Shown one piece after another: positions 38,465 to 47,888 of a DNA stretch of 64,000 bases. The stretch spans positions 3,472,001-3,536,000 of the forward strand of contig NZ_AP018254.1 in the NCBI RefSeq assembly GCF_002368395.1, read 5' to 3'. Within the stretch, counting starts at the first letter, position 1; the number at the start of each line of letters is the position of its first letter. Made by a program: the position numbers and the translations under genes. A model generated the notes under the pieces. It was not told the DNA's origin, ran no database searches, and saw nothing but the letters and a program-made list of their open reading frames with translations. The stretch comes from Calothrix sp. NIES-3974 (lineage in GTDB: Bacteria; Cyanobacteriota; Cyanobacteriia; Cyanobacteriales; Nostocaceae).

Positions 38465-38618
38465 AATTTTCGCTGGTGATTAGAGAACGATCGATTTTGA
38501 GCAAACATTGCGGATTTATCGCTCGACCCCATCCCCAGTAAACAGGATTCTATCAACTGCAAACAGTCACCCATCCAACAATATCTAAAATTTTAGCTTG
38601 ATACAGAGGGAGTAGGGA

Positions 38619-38640
38619 CAGACGCGATATATCGCGTCTG
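38619..38640. repeat. Perfect 22-bp palindrome
   Basis: Core GACGCGATATATCGCGTC with flanking CA/TG. Member of the GACGCG palindrome family. Confidence 0.85.
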
Positions 38641-38717
38641 TACGCCGAATGATTGGTTATGTTGCGGTTTTATGTTTAATGGCACCTACCTACTTACCCA
38701 GTTCGCTACATATAAGG

Positions 38718-38848
38718 CTAGTGGTCTGTAGCTATAGGGTCGAAAAAGCTTTACTTTAAATGCGCTATAGCCGCAGGGTTGTCGTAGACTAGGGCTACTA
38801 AGAACTTTTTCTTACCCATCAAAATTAATTAATACGATAGACCACTAG
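38718..38848. repeat. 131-bp element with perfect terminal inverted repeats
   Basis: Ends CTAGTGGTCT and AGACCACTAG. No coding capacity. It sits immediately upstream of the 169-bp tandem array, whose units contain TACTAGTTCGGG, like the right flank (CTAGTTCGGG) of this element. Confidence 0.7.
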
Positions 38849-38880
38849 TTCGGGTTGGTGGAAATATCCAGACCATTTAT

Positions 38881-39554
38881 CTGGTGACTATGCTCTGCGT
38901 GGTCACCCAGTAAATGAGGGCTACCGCCTTGGTTCACGAGGCTGGAGCCTCGCAGATTCTGCTCCCACGCGGAGCATGGGAGCTAGGGGAATGGTAGGCG
39001 TATTTCCGCCGACTTGTACTAGTTCGGGATTACAGTTTCAGCATTTTATCTGGTGACTATGCTCTGCGTGGTCACCCAGTAAATGAGGGCTACCGCCTTG
39101 GTTCACGAGGCTGGAGCCTCGCAGATTCTGCTCCCACGCGGAGCATGGGAGCTAGGGGAATGGTAGGCGTATTTCCGCCGACTTGTACTAGTTCGGGATT
39201 ACAGTTTCAGCATTTTATCTGGTGACTATGCTCTGCGTGGTCACCCAGTAAATGAGGGCTACCGCCTTGGTTCACGAGGCTGGAGCCTCGCAGATTCTGC
39301 TCCCACGCGGAGCATGGGAGCTAGGGGAATGGTAGGCGTATTTCCGCCGACTTGTACTAGTTCGGGATTACAGTTTCAGCATTTTATCTGGTGACTATGC
39401 TCTGCGTGGTCACCCAGTAAATGAGGGCTACCGCCTTGGTTCACGAGGCTGGAGCCTCGCAGATTCTGCTCCCACGCGGAGCATGGGAGCTAGGGGAATG
39501 GTAGGCGATTTCCGCCGACTTGTACTAGTTCGGGATTACAGTTTCAGCATTTTA
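38881..39554. repeat. Tandem array of four nearly identical 169-bp repeats
   Basis: Units begin at 38881, 39050, 39219 and 39388 with CTGGTGACTATGCTCTGCG. They appear identical except for one deleted base late in the fourth (GTAGGCGATTT against GTAGGCGTATTT). Each is GC-rich for this genome and contains hairpins: CTGGTGAC...GTCACCCAG, CGAGGCT-gg-AGCCTCG and GCTCCCA-n9-TGGGAGC. Each also holds a 27-codon frame from ATG (38914-38997 in unit 1) with no obvious ribosome site. There are no variable spacers, so it is not a CRISPR array. It lies 335 bp upstream of grpE. Confidence 0.93.
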
Positions 39555-39888
39555 AAATCGAAAATCTAAAATCCAAAATCCCATAGGTTGATTCATGGGG
39601 CAAAATATCGACTAAACTTCTACGGTAAGCCGTCCTTGCGGTTATATGTCAATGAGTACGGTATTTGTCACAATAGAAAACGGTGTCATATTCAATGTTT
39701 TTGGCACAAACACCAGGGTGTGTCGATCGGGTTTGCTTCCATCAATTATTATCGGTAGCAAATCAACTTTCATGCCAAAGAGGGTGTAAACTACTCTGGA
39801 CTACAAGCTCACATGGAAAGATGCTGGTATTGCTAACAACCGACATTAATCCGAAAAATTAGCAATTTAAGGAGAAACAACAAAGACG
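39555..39888. other. Leader region upstream of grpE
   Basis: Begins with a short heptamer STRR (AATCTAAAATCCAAAATCCC, 39555-39583). The rest should hold the grpE promoter. I see no CIRCE (HrcA) inverted repeat. AAGGAG at 39870 is a good ribosome site for the ATG at 39889. Confidence 0.5.
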
Positions 39889-40554
39889 ATGAATAGCGAC
39901 TCCCCAGAGCCAATCAATATCAATTCCTCACAAGAACAAGTAACCGAAACGGTAAATTCGGCTGATGATATCAACAATGCCAACCAGGAAAATCAATCAC
40001 CTGACAACCAAATGGAAACAGGCGATGCTGTTGTCGTAGCCCAATTGACCCAGCAAATCGACAGCTTAAAGCTGCAACTAGAAGAACGACAGACTCAGTA
40101 CATGCGTATTGCTGCGGACTTTGAAAATTATCGCAAACGTACTCAGAAAGAAAAAGAAGAACTTGATGGTCAGGTCAAACGCAATACAATTACTGAACTA
40201 TTGCCAGTGATTGATAACTTTGAACGAGCTCGTGCCCAAATTAAACCCCAAAATGATGGGGAAATGAACATCCACAAAAGTTATCAAAGTGTTTACAAAC
40301 AACTGGTGGATTGTTTAAAACGGATTGGTGTGTCGCCAATGCGACCAGAGGGACAACCATTCGATCCGAATTTCCATGAAGCAGTTATGCGCGAACCTAC
40401 GGATGAATATCCGGAGGGAACAGTGTTAGAAGAGTTAGTGCGCGGATACTTTTTAGGCGATCGCGTTTTACGTCATGCGATGGTCAAAGTTGCAGCACCG
40501 AAGGAAGATGCTTCTCCCCAAGCACAGGATTCTGTTTCCACCCAGGGGGAGTAA
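39889..40554 (+). CDS. grpE: Nucleotide exchange factor GrpE
   Basis: Releases ADP from DnaK during protein folding in the cytoplasm. An acidic Gln/Asn-rich leader (1-50) is followed by the long dimerisation coiled coil (about 50-110, with [17 protein letters not shown]) and the C-terminal beta wing ([17 protein letters not shown] and [18 protein letters not shown]), all typical of GrpE. 221 residues. AAGGAG sits 15 bases before the ATG. dnaK follows after 352 bp, in the same direction. Confidence 0.96.
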   Translation: MNSDSPEPININSSQEQVTETVNSADDINNANQENQSPDNQMETGDAVVVAQLTQQIDSLKLQLEERQTQYMRIAADFENYRKRTQKEKEELDGQVKRNTITELLPVIDNFERARAQIKPQNDGEMNIHKSYQSVYKQLVDCLKRIGVSPMRPEGQPFDPNFHEAVMREPTDEYPEGTVLEELVRGYFLGDRVLRHAMVKVAAPKEDASPQAQDSVSTQGE

Positions 40555-40906
40555 TTCAACCTCTGAGCAGCACTGACTCGAAATTTACGGGTATCGCCTG
40601 TGTTGCACGAATTCAGTATTTCTCACCACAGGCGGTTAGCCCCTGTGGTCACTTATTTATGTATAGATAAATACATAATTTCTCTGGTCTGATTCCAACT
40701 TGTATCCACCATCCGACAAAGCGAATGTGATTGGTATGGCGCGATATCTGCCCTAAAAGTATCTGCTGAACTTAATTAGTTTTTAGTAAGTTTCAATCGG
40801 TTTGTCGCTCTTGGTCAGTGACACCGATGAAACATCGACAAACTGAAGTCGTGGTTTATGCCGCACTGCTTCATGTCAATAAAATTCAGTATATGAAACG
40901 ATACCT
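40555..40906. other. Gap between grpE and dnaK with hairpin
   Basis: Stem ACCACAGG (40625-40632) and CCTGTGGT (40642-40649) make a stable hairpin with no T-run, shortly after grpE. It may partly terminate or stabilise the grpE transcript. The rest likely holds a dnaK promoter. No gene is seen. Confidence 0.6.
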
Positions 40907-42868
40907 ATGGGAAAAGTTATTGGAATTGATTTAGGCACTACCAACAGTTGCGTCGCTGTTTTAGAGGGTGGACAACCGATTGTGATTGCGAACTCGGAGG
41001 GAGGAAGGACAACCCCCAGTATTGTCGGTTTTGGCAAAGGTGGTGAGCGCTTGGTGGGACAGTTGGCCAAGCGTCAAGCGGTGACGAATGCGGAAAATAC
41101 GATTTATAGTATCAAACGCTTTATTGGTCGGCGTTGGGAAGACACGGAAACCGAGCGATCGCGTGTTCCCTATCAGTGTATCAAGGGTCGTGATGATACT
41201 GTTGATGTGCAAATTCGTGGTAAAAATTATACTCCCCAAGAAGTTTCGGCAATGGTTTTACAAAAGCTGAAACAGGATGCGGAAAGTTTTCTGGGGGAAA
41301 CGGTGACGCAAGCGGTAATTACCGTACCTGCCTATTTTACCGATGCTCAACGTCAAGCAACTAAGGATGCTGGGACAATTGCGGGTTTGGAGGTTCTGCG
41401 GATTATTAATGAACCAACGGCTGCGGCTTTGGCTTTTGGTTTAGATAAGCAAGATGAAGAGCAGTTAATTTTAGTATTTGATTTGGGGGGAGGTACCTTT
41501 GATGTTTCCATACTCCAATTGGGTGATGGTGTCTTTGAGGTGAAAGCCACCTGTGGGAATAACCAACTCGGTGGTGATGATTTTGATAACGTCATCGTTG
41601 AGTGGATGATTACCGCTTTTCAACAGCAAGAAAAGATTAACCTGGCTGAGGATAAAATGGCTTTACAACGCTTACGGGAAGCTGCGGAAAAAGCCAAAAT
41701 TGAACTCTCAACAATGGTAACGACTTCGATTAATTTACCATTTATCACCGCCGATGAAACTGGACCAAAGCATTTAGAGATGGAATTAAGCCGCGCGAAG
41801 TTTGAAGAATTATCAGCAAAGCTGATTGCGGCCACCATTGAACCAATGATTCAAGCCCTTAAGGATGCGGAGCTCAAACCGGAAGATATTGATAAAATTA
41901 TCCTTGTGGGTGGTTCTACTCGTATTCCCGCCGTTCAAAATGCCCTAGTCAAGTTTTTTGGTGGTAAAACCCCTGACCGCTCTATTAACCCCGATGAAGC
42001 GGTGGCTCTAGGTGCGGCGATTCAAGCCGGGGTTTTAGGTGGAGAGGTGGATAATCTATTACTTTTGGATGTAACACCTCTGTCCTTGGGAATTGAAACA
42101 CTGGGTGAAGTCTTTACTAAGATTATTGAACGCAATACCACCATTCCCACCAGTAAATCCCAGATATTTTCCACTGCGGTGGACGGACAAACCTCGGTGG
42201 AAATCCATGTCCTCCAAGGTGAACGCGCAATGGCACGGGATAATAAGAGTCTAGGTAAATTTTTGCTCACTGGTATCCCCCCCGCATCCCGTGGTGTACC
42301 CCAAATCGAAGTTTCCTTTGAGATGGATGTCAACGGTATATTGAAAGTTTCTGCCCAAGATAAGGGTACTGGACGGGAACAAAGTATCCGCATCACTAAT
42401 ACGGGTGGATTAAGTAGCAGCGAAGTTGAACGGATGCGCCAAGAGGCGGAAATGTTCGCCGAAGAGGACAGGAAACGGATGGAATTGGTTGGCTTGAAAA
42501 ATCAAGCTGATAATCTTTGTGCCAGCTACGCATCCACCCTCAAGGATAACGGTGATTTAATTGGGGAAGCCATGAAAACCCTAGCCGCCGAGAAGTTTGC
42601 TGGCTTACAAGCAGTAATGGAGCAAACAGATGTGTCTGTGGCTGATTTTAAACAGCGTTTAGATGATTTCCAGCAAGCACTGTTTGCTATTGGCGCAGAG
42701 GTGTACAATCGTGCCAGTGGAGAACCAGGGGAAGTAGTGGAAATTACCAGTGGTTCTGCTGTTGCCGATACTGGTAGTGCTGTAGCTGAAGAGGGATTTA
42801 CTCCCCAATTTAACTTTGATTTTGATGAAGATAGCAGCATCCTAGATGATTACGAGGAAATTGATTAA
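40907..42868 (+). CDS. dnaK: Hsp70 chaperone DnaK (DnaK1-like)
   Basis: ATP-driven chaperone. The start [20 protein letters not shown], the second phosphate motif [13 protein letters not shown] and the adenosine motif [12 protein letters not shown] are complete. The substrate domain follows (about 385-530), and the C-terminal lid (530-620) ends in an acidic tail, [16 protein letters not shown], unlike the DVIDAEF-type end of DnaK2. The motif [14 protein letters not shown] also suggests the DnaK1 branch, which in Synechocystis sits beside grpE. 653 residues. dnaJ does not follow; the next gene is ndhD on the other strand. Confidence 0.94.
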   Translation: MGKVIGIDLGTTNSCVAVLEGGQPIVIANSEGGRTTPSIVGFGKGGERLVGQLAKRQAVTNAENTIYSIKRFIGRRWEDTETERSRVPYQCIKGRDDTVDVQIRGKNYTPQEVSAMVLQKLKQDAESFLGETVTQAVITVPAYFTDAQRQATKDAGTIAGLEVLRIINEPTAAALAFGLDKQDEEQLILVFDLGGGTFDVSILQLGDGVFEVKATCGNNQLGGDDFDNVIVEWMITAFQQQEKINLAEDKMALQRLREAAEKAKIELSTMVTTSINLPFITADETGPKHLEMELSRAKFEELSAKLIAATIEPMIQALKDAELKPEDIDKIILVGGSTRIPAVQNALVKFFGGKTPDRSINPDEAVALGAAIQAGVLGGEVDNLLLLDVTPLSLGIETLGEVFTKIIERNTTIPTSKSQIFSTAVDGQTSVEIHVLQGERAMARDNKSLGKFLLTGIPPASRGVPQIEVSFEMDVNGILKVSAQDKGTGREQSIRITNTGGLSSSEVERMRQEAEMFAEEDRKRMELVGLKNQADNLCASYASTLKDNGDLIGEAMKTLAAEKFAGLQAVMEQTDVSVADFKQRLDDFQQALFAIGAEVYNRASGEPGEVVEITSGSAVADTGSAVAEEGFTPQFNFDFDEDSSILDDYEEID

Positions 42869-42921
42869 TTCTGAAGCTGTTGATAGGGGATTTGTAATTT
42901 CAAAATCTTCAATTTGGGGGC

Positions 42922-43043
42922 TGCTGAATACAAATATGAATTGAAAATTTACGTTGTGTAGAGACGTAGCATTGCTACGTCTCTACTATTGTGGTTTGAA
43001 TACAAAATGTAAATAATTATAATTCATACCCAAATTCAGCAAC
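42922..43043. repeat. MITE-like element family F, copy 2
   Basis: GCTGAATACAAATATGAATT at the left and AATTCATACCCAAATTCAGC at the right are imperfect inverted repeats. The interior is the 13-bp-stem palindrome GTAGAGACGTAGC. A related copy ends at 8950. A palindrome nested inside a TIR element suggests layered insertions. Confidence 0.7.
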
Positions 43044-43102
43044 GTCTCCATTTGTTTTAATTTGTAGATTTCGGGAGGGAGATGCGATATATCGCAACAA
43101 AG

Positions 43103-43290
43103 TTCAGTTATACTTATAGACTTAAAAGCCTGATTATTGGGTAGGTTAAGGCAGTAGCCCTCGTGGAATGCGTCCCCACGCGGAGCATCGGGACGAGATA
43201 ATCACAAAAACTGTGTGAACTTATGGGTAAATTTCCACAAAATCAACAGTCTACGTAAAGCCTCAGCCTAACCTACAGTTATCCTTAACA
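43103..43290. repeat. MITE-like element family A, copy 2 (inverted, short)
   Basis: Starts TTCAGTTATACTTATAGACT, shares CTTAAAAGCC and TTATTGGGTAGGTT with the right end of the element at 4260-4562 and AACCTACAGTTATCC with its left end. The interior differs and includes CCCACGCGGAGCATCGGGACG, similar to a word in the 169-bp array. Confidence 0.7.
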
Positions 43291-43334
43291 CCAAGCGTAT
43301 TGACTTACAAGCAGCAAGCCCTACATAATTTCCG

Positions 43335-43369
43335 GCAAAAAATTATGGGGTGATTTATCAACCACCCCA
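43335..43369 (-). terminator. Rho-independent terminator of ndhD
   Basis: On the minus strand TGGGGTG, a 10-base loop, CACCCCA, then TAATTTTTTG. It lies 51 bases past the ndhD stop. Confidence 0.85.
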
Positions 43370-43419
43370 ATCTTGATTTAACTTTCTAACGCTAATTTAC
43401 TGAATTCAATTGTGAGTGA

Positions 43420-45012
43420 TTACTGAGAAATAGCTTCAGCGATGGTGGGTGCAGAAAATACTTGGGCGTACATACTGCTAGGCTGTTGCTTGGCAACTAC
43501 TGGTAAGGCTTCCCGTGCATGGGCTGCAACTTCTACTGTTTTCACATCATAGACTTGGGTGGCAATTTTCGGATACAAGCCAATACCAATGATGGGTAAT
43601 AGGAAACAGGCGGTGATAAATAATTCACGGGGTTTGATGTCAGCAACAACCGCATCTAGGTGTAATTCTTGGCTTTGCTGTCCGTAGAAGACTTCCCGCA
43701 ACATTGAAAGTAGGTAAATGGGGGTTAAAATTACACCAACCGCACTTAAGAGTACAACCACAACCTTGAAACTGGAACTGTAAACATCGCTGGTGGCGAT
43801 ACCCAGGAATACCATTAACTCGCCGACAAAACCGCTCATCCCCGGTAATGCGAGGGAAGCCATTGAACCTGCGGTGAACAGTGCAAAGGTGCGAGGCATA
43901 ACTTTTGCCATTCCACCCATTTTGTCCATCATCAAGGTGTGGGTACGTTCGTAGGTGACACCGGATAGGAAGAATAGGGCAGCTGCAATTAAACCGTGGG
44001 ACAACATTTGCAGGACTGCACCGCTCATTCCTAGTTCAGTGTAGGAAGCAATACCAACTAGAACAAATCCCATGTGGGCGATGGAAGAGTACGCCAAACG
44101 ACGTTTCAGGTTCCTTTGGGCGAAGGCGCAACACGCACCGTAAATAATATTGACAACACCAAGTATTGCTAGGACTGGAGCAAAGTATACATGGGCATTG
44201 GGTAGCATTTCGATGTTGAAGCGAATTAAACCATAGCCACCCATTTTTAAGAGTACACCCGCTAAAATCATCGAGCCAGCTGCTGGTGCTTCGCCATGTG
44301 CGTCGGGAAGCCAGGTGTGGAAGGGAAAGACTGAGAGTTTTACGCCGTAGGCGATTAAAAAGCCTGTGTATACTACAAGTTCTATTAATTGGGGATACTG
44401 TTTCATTCCCAAGGCTACCATGTCAAAGGTAAAGGTATCGCCGGAGAATGCCATTGTCAAACCTGCAACTAAGATGAAAATCGAAGCTGCGGCAGTGTAA
44501 ATGATAAATTTAGTTGCTGCATACCGACGTTTTGCACTACCCCAAATTGATATCAGTAAATATACAGGCACCAATTCGATTTCCCACATCAAGAAAAATA
44601 ACAACATATCTTGAGCGGTAAATACCCCGATTTGGGCACTGTACATCATTAACATCAAAGCATAAAACAATCGCGGCTTGTTTTTCACTTGCCAAGCCGC
44701 GAAGATTGCCAGGGTATTAATTAAACCAGTTAGTAAAACTAATGGCATGGATAAGCCATCAATACCAACTGACCAGTTTAAACCGATTTGGGGAATCCAA
44801 GAATAGCTTTCGACTAACTGCATCCCTGAATTTTGGAAGTCGTAGTTTTGCCAAAAGCCAATAATCATTAAGGCAAAATCCGCGATCGCAATTCCCAAGG
44901 TGTACCACCGCACTGTTTTTCCATCTTTGTCGGGAAGCAGGGGAATCGCAAGGGCTGCCATTAGGGGCAAGCCAATTATGGCACTCAGCCACGGAAACTC
45001 TATACCATTCAT
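43420..45012 (-). CDS. ndhD: NAD(P)H-quinone oxidoreductase chain 4 (NdhD)
   Basis: Antiporter-like membrane subunit of thylakoid NDH-1, used in cyclic electron flow and respiration or, with NdhF variants, in CO2 uptake. About 14 hydrophobic segments, the conserved [17 protein letters not shown] (Glu in the proton path) and the lysine-bearing helix [27 protein letters not shown] (seen in parts: [20 protein letters not shown]) identify it. 530 residues. I prefer ATG at 45012 to the TTG nine bases earlier. No ndhF is adjacent, so this is more likely NdhD1/D2 (respiratory) than the NdhF3/D3 CO2-uptake set. Confidence 0.95.
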   Translation of the reverse strand: MNGIEFPWLSAIIGLPLMAALAIPLLPDKDGKTVRWYTLGIAIADFALMIIGFWQNYDFQNSGMQLVESYSWIPQIGLNWSVGIDGLSMPLVLLTGLINTLAIFAAWQVKNKPRLFYALMLMMYSAQIGVFTAQDMLLFFLMWEIELVPVYLLISIWGSAKRRYAATKFIIYTAAASIFILVAGLTMAFSGDTFTFDMVALGMKQYPQLIELVVYTGFLIAYGVKLSVFPFHTWLPDAHGEAPAAGSMILAGVLLKMGGYGLIRFNIEMLPNAHVYFAPVLAILGVVNIIYGACCAFAQRNLKRRLAYSSIAHMGFVLVGIASYTELGMSGAVLQMLSHGLIAAALFFLSGVTYERTHTLMMDKMGGMAKVMPRTFALFTAGSMASLALPGMSGFVGELMVFLGIATSDVYSSSFKVVVVLLSAVGVILTPIYLLSMLREVFYGQQSQELHLDAVVADIKPRELFITACFLLPIIGIGLYPKIATQVYDVKTVEVAAHAREALPVVAKQQPSSMYAQVFSAPTIAEAISQ

Positions 45013-45527
45013 CACTGACAATCGTTTTATAAGTTCATCTTTGTTTACATTATATTAAGTAATGTGTGGTTTTGTAAACAGAATATATCCCTAGTCAGAG
45101 CTTTTTTGAAAAAAAAGGAATAAATGCTTATTGACACGCTCCCCAAACCCCTGATTTTAAGCCAAAAATAGGTCGGCGATGGAAGTAAGCACTGGATTAT
45201 TTTTACATTTATTTATATTTTGGATGAATAAATATACTAATTCACCAGTAGGTTTTAGCAGATAGAGTCTACAAAAGGATGAGATATTAAGCCTTTCCCC
45301 CTTAATTCAACTGATGGGCTGAGGAGGTGGATGGGATTGTGTGTAGAGAGGAGAATTCAAATGATGTAAGTGCCCACTCCTATATTTAGTATTATTCTAA
45401 ATTCGGAAATTGGCAGGAAAATTAGAGTGGTGGTTTGAGGTGTAAAATCTATATATAGTCATCAATCAAGATAGTTGGTGGCAGTCACCCTCCAGTCTGG
45501 TTTAGATCGGGTGGGAAAGGAAAAAAT
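45013..45527. other. Divergent spacer between ndhD and the sugar permease gene
   Basis: About 500 bp with no supported gene. It should carry the ndhD promoter at the left and a promoter for the permease gene at the right. GGGAAAGGAAAAAATG precedes the permease GTG. No repeat that I can match elsewhere. Confidence 0.45.
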
Positions 45528-46424
45528 GTGATTAACTTTAACAGACGACAAAATTCTGCTAAGTGGTATCTGAGTGAAAATTTAGCAGCCTATTTATTTT
45601 TGGCTCCTGCGATCGCAGTTCTCGGTATTTTCGTAATTTTACCGATTCTCTATGCAGTCTTTCTTTCCTTCCATCGGGTGAGACTTCTAGGGGAAATTGA
45701 GTATCATTTCATCGGTTTGCGCAATTTCTCCCACTTAATCACCGATGAGCGGGTTTGGATTGCTTTGAGAAATACAATTGAATATGTGGTGATTGTTGTT
45801 CCTAGCCAAACTGTATTGGCGTTGATTTTAGCTGTCACCTTGAATTCGGGGATTCGGGGTAAGAACGCTTGGCGAATTTTATATTTTCTCCCGACTGTTA
45901 CATCCTCGGCGGTGTTAACGCTAATCTTTATGTGGATTTACAATACCAATGGTTTATTAAACAATTTTTTGGCGTGGTTGCATTTACCTACCTACAATTG
46001 GTTGGGAGACCCAGGGGTCGCTCTGAAGGCAATTATGTTGATGAATATTTGGTCAACAGCACCGTTTTTCATGGTGATTTATTTAGCTGCATTGCAGGAT
46101 ATCCCCAAATCCCTGTACGAAGCAGCGACTTTAGATGGAGCCAATGAATGGCAAAAATTTATCTACTTGACAGTTCCCATGTTACGTCCGGTGACATTTT
46201 TTGTAGTGGCGATGGGAATTATTGGCACATTTCAGTTATTTGACCAATCCTATATCTTTTCTGGGGGTACGGGTGGTCCAAATAATGCGACGTTAACAGT
46301 GGTATTACTGATATATCAAGCCGTATTCCGCCATCTGCAACTGGGATATGGTTCCGCGATCGCATTTTTATTGGCGGCAATTATCATTGTGGCTACCCTA
46401 ATTCAGCGTCGGACAATGGATTAG
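45528..46424 (+). CDS. ABC sugar transporter permease (MalF/UgpA type), orphan
   Basis: Inner-membrane permease of a carbohydrate uptake-1-type transporter. About six hydrophobic helices are visible, and the ATPase-coupling EAA loop reads EAATLDGANEWQKFIYLTVPML (key residues E-A-A and G). Starts with GTG at 45528 preceded by GGAAAG; an ATG five bases earlier runs straight into TGA. 298 residues. The usual MalG-type partner, binding protein and ATPase are not next to it, so the rest of the system must be elsewhere. The sugar is unknown. Confidence 0.9.
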   Translation: MINFNRRQNSAKWYLSENLAAYLFLAPAIAVLGIFVILPILYAVFLSFHRVRLLGEIEYHFIGLRNFSHLITDERVWIALRNTIEYVVIVVPSQTVLALILAVTLNSGIRGKNAWRILYFLPTVTSSAVLTLIFMWIYNTNGLLNNFLAWLHLPTYNWLGDPGVALKAIMLMNIWSTAPFFMVIYLAALQDIPKSLYEAATLDGANEWQKFIYLTVPMLRPVTFFVVAMGIIGTFQLFDQSYIFSGGTGGPNNATLTVVLLIYQAVFRHLQLGYGSAIAFLLAAIIIVATLIQRRTMD

Positions 46425-46432
46425 ATTAACTG

Positions 46433-46756
46433 TCAGCGTGTCCCACTTCCGCGATTACTGTCCGGTGCGCCAAAGTTAGGTGGTTCGTATTTATCTGATA
46501 AAGGTTTTTGCTCTCCTGGAGTAATTACTTCTTCGTGACTGACTTCAAGCATCTGACGGGTATACTCCTTGCGGATTTGTAAGTTGACCGTCAAATCAGC
46601 TAGTCTCGGTAACACCAAGTGCGCACTAATCAACATCACTAGTGCGGCAATCATTTTGAAGGTGATTTTTAAATTGTCTGGGGAATTTCCCGGATTATTC
46701 ATCTGTATTAGAGAATTGGGAGATTGACCCGTTTGATCCGATTTAGCAGAAATCAT
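46433..46756 (-). CDS. Small single-span membrane protein, hypothetical
   Basis: I do not recognise the family. The 107-residue protein has a polar Gln/Ser/Asn-rich N-terminus (1-30), one hydrophobic helix (about 33-52, MIAALVMLISAHLVLP), then a charged stretch (IRKEYTRQMLEVSHEE) and a Pro/Gly-rich tail. Convergent with the sugar permease, eight bases between stops, but there is no sign of shared function. Confidence 0.65.
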   Translation of the reverse strand: MISAKSDQTGQSPNSLIQMNNPGNSPDNLKITFKMIAALVMLISAHLVLPRLADLTVNLQIRKEYTRQMLEVSHEEVITPGEQKPLSDKYEPPNFGAPDSNRGSGTR

Positions 46757-47888
46757 GATTTTTTCTAAGTTTTGGAAAATTTTGTGAAAAATTATGTATC
46801 TTTAACAACTTATTTACCAAGTAGTTCAGTCTTATTCCTTAATGCTGTAGGATGGCATCATCCAAAAGTAGTAGTTTAGTTATAAATACCATTGACATAA
46901 TGGTGTCATGGTTAAATTTTCATAATATCTTAAGATTAATGGGTATATATTCGGTGTAGTTTTGATAACTAATTACTGATTTTTTCCAGGAGTTTCTAGA
47001 AAAGAAGTACATCTACTTAGTAGTAAATACTGGGTTCCTATCCCTCATGTTGCCAATCTGGCAATCTTTACTTTTTCTTTACTTTTCTGACCGTTGTAAT
47101 GATGTGAAAACTTACACACTTGATAATTTAGAATTCCTTCACTATCAAGAGTAAATCACATCTTTGACTATCGTTCTGTGACGTGTCTAGGTGACAGCAA
47201 CCTGTTAGATTACAACTCCCTGAAATCATCAAATAGAGGAATAACCAGTGAGTAAATTTATATATGTTATTTGCATAACTAATATGTATCCCCATTCATG
47301 AAACTAAAATTTTTGGGAGCAAACACAAGGAATATTCCAAGTGCTAAACTTTATTTACCCAGCCTAATCTCTTCGCGGACAACCTATACAGTCTGGTCTG
47401 ATGCTGGCTGAACAATTAAAATGTGCAAAACAAACAAAACATACAAATAAATATCAGCAAAACCACTGAACTATTAAAACTCTATCAGTAAATCGGATTA
47501 TTTAATTACAGGTGGTGTGTGAAAATCTTCAGATGAATTAGGGTCTGCGGAGAAAGTATTTTCGTGAGGGTAGGAAACAGGGAGAGACGCGACATGTCGC
47601 GTCTGTACAGGGAATAGTTTTAACCCTCTTTTGTCAGATTGGGAGAATCTAATCGCCCAAACGCTTACAGGGCTTTAATTTCCACGTTTTGTCTATAAAT
47701 TTTAGTTTCTGTTAGAAAATAAAGCCTCAAACCTTAATGAAATCAAAGTTTCAGAATCAGGCTAAGATTATTGTTTTCCGAAAGTGACAAAACAGGGTTA
47801 AGCCTTACATACCTACTTGGAAAGCACTTTTGGCGACTAAAATCTTCTCAATCCCTTGTGAAATACACAAATAGCAAATAAAGCCAAA
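46757..47888. other. 1.1-kb non-coding stretch
   Basis: No supported gene. The right part is a family E element (47541-47840) with a palindrome inside. The left 780 bp are AT-rich with no feature that I can name. Confidence 0.5.
47541..47840. repeat. MITE-like element family E, copy 1 (about 300 bp)
   Basis: Starts GGGTCTGCGGAGAAAGT and ends CACTTTTGGCGACTA; reversing the end gives TAGTCGCCAAAAGTG, an imperfect inverted repeat of the start. It contains the palindrome AGACGCGACATGTCGCGTCT at 47585-47604 and GGGAATAGTTTTAACC. The copy at 51934-52118 has the same ends and a different palindrome core. Confidence 0.7.

Larger units (their letters stand above)
38465..38880. other. Spacer with palindrome and a MITE-like element
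   Basis: A palindrome at 38619-38640 (core GACGCGATATATCGCGTC) is followed by a 131-bp inverted-repeat element at 38718-38848. No gene is seen. Confidence 0.6.
42869..43419. other. Non-coding stretch between dnaK and ndhD, full of repeats
   Basis: Includes a family F element at 42922-43043 with the palindrome at 42958-42986 inside it, a GAGATGCGATATATCGC half-palindrome near 43080, a family A element at 43103-43290, and the ndhD terminator at 43335. No gene is seen. Confidence 0.65.

Noticed and set aside
38881-39554. Possible CRISPR array
   Set aside because: The 169-bp units are contiguous and identical, with no unique spacers and no cas genes nearby.
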